From an uncultured Dehalococcoidia bacterium (GTDB taxonomy: Bacteria > Chloroflexota > Dehalococcoidia > Lucifugimonadales > UBA3495): a stretch of 64,000 nucleotides of DNA. The notes beneath the pieces are model-generated. The model had not been told where the DNA came from. It made no database searches and was given only the letters and a program-made list of their open reading frames with translations. Below, in pieces: positions 61,430-64,000 of this stretch. The stretch lies in assembly GCA_951812535.1 (NCBI GenBank), contig CATOSK010000009.1, positions 104,436 through 168,435 on the forward strand. The letters are read 5' to 3'. The position numbers were made by a program, and so were the translations under genes. The number at the start of each line of letters is the position of its first letter. Position 1 is the first letter of the stretch.

Positions 61430-64000
61430 TTAGTATTCCCATTCCGCATACGAGCCGCATCCACTGTATAAGTTGATACCCAGGAACCCGGTGACCGACC
61501 AGTCCTTTGATTGATTGGCCGACATGCTGCCCAAATTACCACCTCCGTCGTCTATGTAAACCCGCCCCCCCAAGCTGCCAACGTATGTTTTGATTATTAC
61601 ACTGGTCAGCGATGTCCTCGCATGGATGGTGCCTTCAAACCAGTAGTTATTTCCGAGGGGGACGGGACTAAAGGTGCGTCCGCAGTCAAAATGTGAATAC
61701 CAAACAGGGTGCTGGACCAGGACCGCATTCCCGGCATCTTGGCAATTGTTCTGGATTTCGGTTTCCCCGCTAACCGGGGCGACACAGACGTAATAGTAGT
61801 AGGTGCCTGCACTCGACGGCGCGGTCATGCCAATGGAATAATCTTGGCTACTGCCGGCCCCGATGGCGCCCACGGTTATCTCCCCGACCAGGGTGTCATC
61901 CATGGGGGTGATGCTGGGGTCGTCCGACAAGTAGAAACGCAGGCGTGTGGAGGACGATGTACCGTCGCCTTCGTTTCCAACAAGGGCGGATATGGTAGCA
62001 GAAGGGTCTCCAGAGTACAGGATGCCGGCGTCGCCCACCGAAGTTACGAAAGCTACCAGGTCAGGACGGGTTCGTTCCGGCGTGCAATAATCGATGCCAA
62101 GTTGGGCCAGGTCGTTTCGCGGCACGTCCCGCCACACTGACGGTATGCACCCGACTAACTGGTTGCTTGACAGATACAGCGACTCAAGATTGGTCAGGCT
62201 GTCCAACTCGGCCGGTATCTCGCCGTTCAACTGGTTGTTGCGGAGGTTCAGGTGAGTCAGGTTGGTCAACTTGCCCAACTCGGCCGGTATCTCGCCGTTC
62301 AACTGGTTGTTGCGGAGGTTCAGATGAGTCAGGTCGGTCAACCTGCCCAACCCCGCTGGTATCTCGCCGGTCAATTGGTTGGTGCCGAGGTTCAGCACCT
62401 TCATCAGGACGGGCAGGTTGGCAAAGTCCGGCGGTATCTCCCCAGTCAACTGGTTGTCGTTGAGGACCAGCCACCGCAGGTTGGTTAGGTTGGCCAACTC
62501 CGGCGGTATCTCCCCAGTCAACTGGTTGAAGGAGAGCTCCAGCAACAGCAGCCTGGCAAGGCTGGCCAACTCCGGCGGTATCTCCCCGGTCAGCTGGTTG
62601 TCGTTGAGGCGGAGTTCCTCCAGGTTGGGAATGGCCCCCAACCCGGCCGGTATCTCCCCGGTCAACTGGTTGAAATGGAGGCTCAGATCGATCAGGTTGG
62701 TCAACCTGCCCAACTCCGCCGGTATCACCCCAGTCAACTGGTTGTTGCTCAGGTACAGCCCCTCCAGGTTGGTGAGGTCCCCCAACTCGGCCGGTATCTC
62801 CCCAGTCAACTGGTTGCCGCCCAGGTACAGCTGAGTGACCCGGCCGTGGCCGTCAGTCGTTACTCGATACCATTCCCCCATGGGGGCGTTGCTCAGCCAG
62901 TTGGTGTTGTTTTCCCAGTTCGCCCCGTCCGTGGCATCGTAGAGGGCGACCAGCACGGCGCGGTCGCTGGCCGAATCCCCTGCGGTTGTGCCGGTGGCGA
63001 TATTCGACGCCGGTCCCGTCCCTGCGGAGTTGATGGCCGAGACCCGGTAGTGGCGCGTAGTCCCCGCCGTCAGTCCGGTGTGGGAATAGCTGACGGCGGC
63101 ATTGTGCGTGTTGGCCACCAGATCGTTCCAGGTGGACCCGTTCTCCGACACTTCTATCCGGTAGCCCGTGATGGCTGCTCCACCATCGCTGGCCGGGACG
63201 CTCCACGACAGGTCCATTGCGGTCGCCCCATTCGCCATTGCCGTCAGTCCCTGGGGCGCCCCCGGGGGGTTGGTCGGGGTGGAAGGGCTGAAGAGGTAGA
63301 GGTTGATCAGCCGTATCACATCGGCCCTGGTGATAACTCCCACCTCCCCAAAGAGGTAGTCGTTAATGGCCTTGATAACCTCGCCCCGGTCGACGGTCCC
63401 ATTGCGGTTTGCGTCGTACCGGGCAACCAGGGGGTCCCCTGGAATGTCGCAGAACGGCAAGCCGATCTCGGAAAAGTCGTTCCCCGGGACCCCTCGTAGG
63501 TCCTGGGGAATGCAGCCGACCAACTGATTGCCGGAGAGGAACAGATTTGCCAGATTGGTGAGGCTGCCCAACTCCGGCGGTATTGACCCGGTCAGCTCGT
63601 TGGAGTTGAGCGACAGCGTCCGCAGGTTGGTGAGGCTGCCCAACTCCGCCGGTATCTCCCCGGTCAGCTGGTTGCGAGAGAGGAGCAGAAGTTCCAAGTT
63701 GGCAAGACCGCCCAGTTCCGCCGGTATCTCCCCGGTCAGCTGGTTGCGAGAGAGGAGCAGAAGTTCCAAGTTGGCAAGACCGCCCAGTTCCCCCGGTATT
63801 GGCCCGGTCAACTGGTTGTCCCGTAGCCACAGCACTTCCAGGTTGCTCAAGTTGCCCAGCCGGGCCGGTATCTCCCCGGTCAACTGATTCATAGAAAGGT
63901 ACAGCCGTTGCAGGTTGGTCAGGTTGCCCAACTCCGCCGGTATTGACCCGGTCAGTTCATTGTTCCATAAGAACAGGTCTTGCAGGTTGGTGAGGTTGCC
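61430..64000 (-). CDS. Large surface LRR protein with dockerin-like, FN3 and CARDB-like domains, 5' end cut off
   Basis: At least 857 residues are visible and the frame is open to the window edge. From the N side: GEIPAELGNLTNL-type repeats; a dockerin-like calcium repeat (YDANRNGTVDRGEV, ITRADVIRLINLYLF); an FN3 domain (PGAPQGLTAMANGATAMDLS to NSAGTGPASNIATG); a second LRR block after VALYDATDGANWENNTNW; then a CARDB-like domain (RPDLVAFVTSV to NNCQDAGNAVLV) and a short aromatic tail. It is likely secreted. Adjacent 72-base LRR units are nearly identical at 62215-62330 and 63641-63790. Confidence 0.88.
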   Translation of the reverse strand, partial: GNLTNLQDLFLWNNELTGSIPAELGNLTNLQRLYLSMNQLTGEIPARLGNLSNLEVLWLRDNQLTGPIPGELGGLANLELLLLSRNQLTGEIPAELGGLANLELLLLSRNQLTGEIPAELGSLTNLRTLSLNSNELTGSIPPELGSLTNLANLFLSGNQLVGCIPQDLRGVPGNDFSEIGLPFCDIPGDPLVARYDANRNGTVDRGEVIKAINDYLFGEVGVITRADVIRLINLYLFSPSTPTNPPGAPQGLTAMANGATAMDLSWSVPASDGGAAITGYRIEVSENGSTWNDLVANTHNAAVSYSHTGLTAGTTRHYRVSAINSAGTGPASNIATGTTAGDSASDRAVLVALYDATDGANWENNTNWLSNAPMGEWYRVTTDGHGRVTQLYLGGNQLTGEIPAELGDLTNLEGLYLSNNQLTGVIPAELGRLTNLIDLSLHFNQLTGEIPAGLGAIPNLEELRLNDNQLTGEIPPELASLARLLLLELSFNQLTGEIPPELANLTNLRWLVLNDNQLTGEIPPDFANLPVLMKVLNLGTNQLTGEIPAGLGRLTDLTHLNLRNNQLNGEIPAELGKLTNLTHLNLRNNQLNGEIPAELDSLTNLESLYLSSNQLVGCIPSVWRDVPRNDLAQLGIDYCTPERTRPDLVAFVTSVGDAGILYSGDPSATISALVGNEGDGTSSSTRLRFYLSDDPSITPMDDTLVGEITVGAIGAGSSQDYSIGMTAPSSAGTYYYYVCVAPVSGETEIQNNCQDAGNAVLVQHPVWYSHFDCGRTFSPVPLGNNYWFEGTIHARTSLTSVIIKTYVGSLGGRVYIDDGGGNLGSMSANQSKDWSVTGFLGINLYSGCGSYAEWEY
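62208..62351. repeat. Two near-identical 72-bp LRR-coding units
   Basis: The stretch coding GEIPAELGKLTNLTHLNLRN appears twice with only a few differences, inside the LRR gene. This indicates recent duplication of single repeats. Confidence 0.7.
63641..63790. repeat. Two identical 72-bp LRR-coding units
   Basis: The units coding [20 protein letters not shown] are base-for-base alike over 70 or more bases, so repeat number is probably unstable. Confidence 0.75.

Overview
The window is about 62-65% G+C by eye. Its gene content points to a Chloroflexota bacterium, most likely a Dehalococcoidia/SAR202-type lineage. The grounds are many paralogous catabolic enzymes (CaiB/BaiF CoA-transferases, flavin-dependent luciferase-like monooxygenases, amidohydrolases, MmgE/PrpD, GMC oxidoreductase), a UbiA/UbiD quinone pair, and GEIPAELG-type leucine-rich-repeat surface proteins. 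This placement is inferred from gene content, not from a marker-gene tree.

Layout. 1-7.9 kb is mostly housekeeping: alaS (start cut off by the window), ruvX, a nitrilase-superfamily gene, a small SWIM zinc-finger gene, and a minus-strand set of NAD-binding epimerase, folC and fabF. 8.1-29.1 kb is an accessory catabolic stretch: two LLM flavoproteins, two amidohydrolases, a BrnT/CopG-like toxin-antitoxin pair, PaREP1, Nudix and glutamine-amidotransferase genes, an ISAs1-type insertion, dienelactone hydrolase, MmgE/PrpD, UbiA and a frameshifted UbiD, an MBL hydrolase, rpsU, an MFS transporter, a GMC oxidoreductase and an alpha/beta hydrolase. 29.2-38.2 kb is a minus-strand acyl-CoA cluster with five CaiB/BaiF genes, including a duplicated two-gene pair, plus a hot-dog dehydratase, a retropepsin-like protease and a two-domain ferredoxin-like protein. 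38.3-45.2 kb carries tRNA-Arg and tRNA-Ile, a cyclase-family hydrolase, a pyridine nucleotide-disulfide oxidoreductase, an amidase with a small partner, and two beta-propeller proteins, ending in tRNA-Ala(GGC).

From tRNA-Ala to about 54.5 kb lies a compact phage-derived element of about 9.3 kb, bounded by a 13-bp repeat of the tRNA 3' end. It has an AlpA-like regulator, HNH nuclease, terminase (broken), HK97-type capsid, P-loop protein, prohead protease, a connector/fibre fusion and a portal. I see no tail tube, tape measure, lysis, replication or integrase genes. Outside its right end is the C-terminal tail of a large serine recombinase that runs into the attachment core, so the tRNA appears to have been used at least twice. 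54.8-64 kb is a decayed region: a soluble sensor-kinase/receiver/DNA-binding fusion, LRR surface-protein genes (one a pseudogene, one running off the window), winged-helix fragments, and IS4- and IS5-type relics.

Two features cut across the annotation. A dispersed 62-63-bp repeat family occurs near plus-strand genes and keeps two paired stems by compensating changes around a conserved ACAAGTT loop. Third-position base use also flips abruptly, C-rich to G-rich, inside one LLM reading frame near 28.38 kb. Several genes carry single-base indels in G/C runs, so decay and consensus error both need to be kept in mind.
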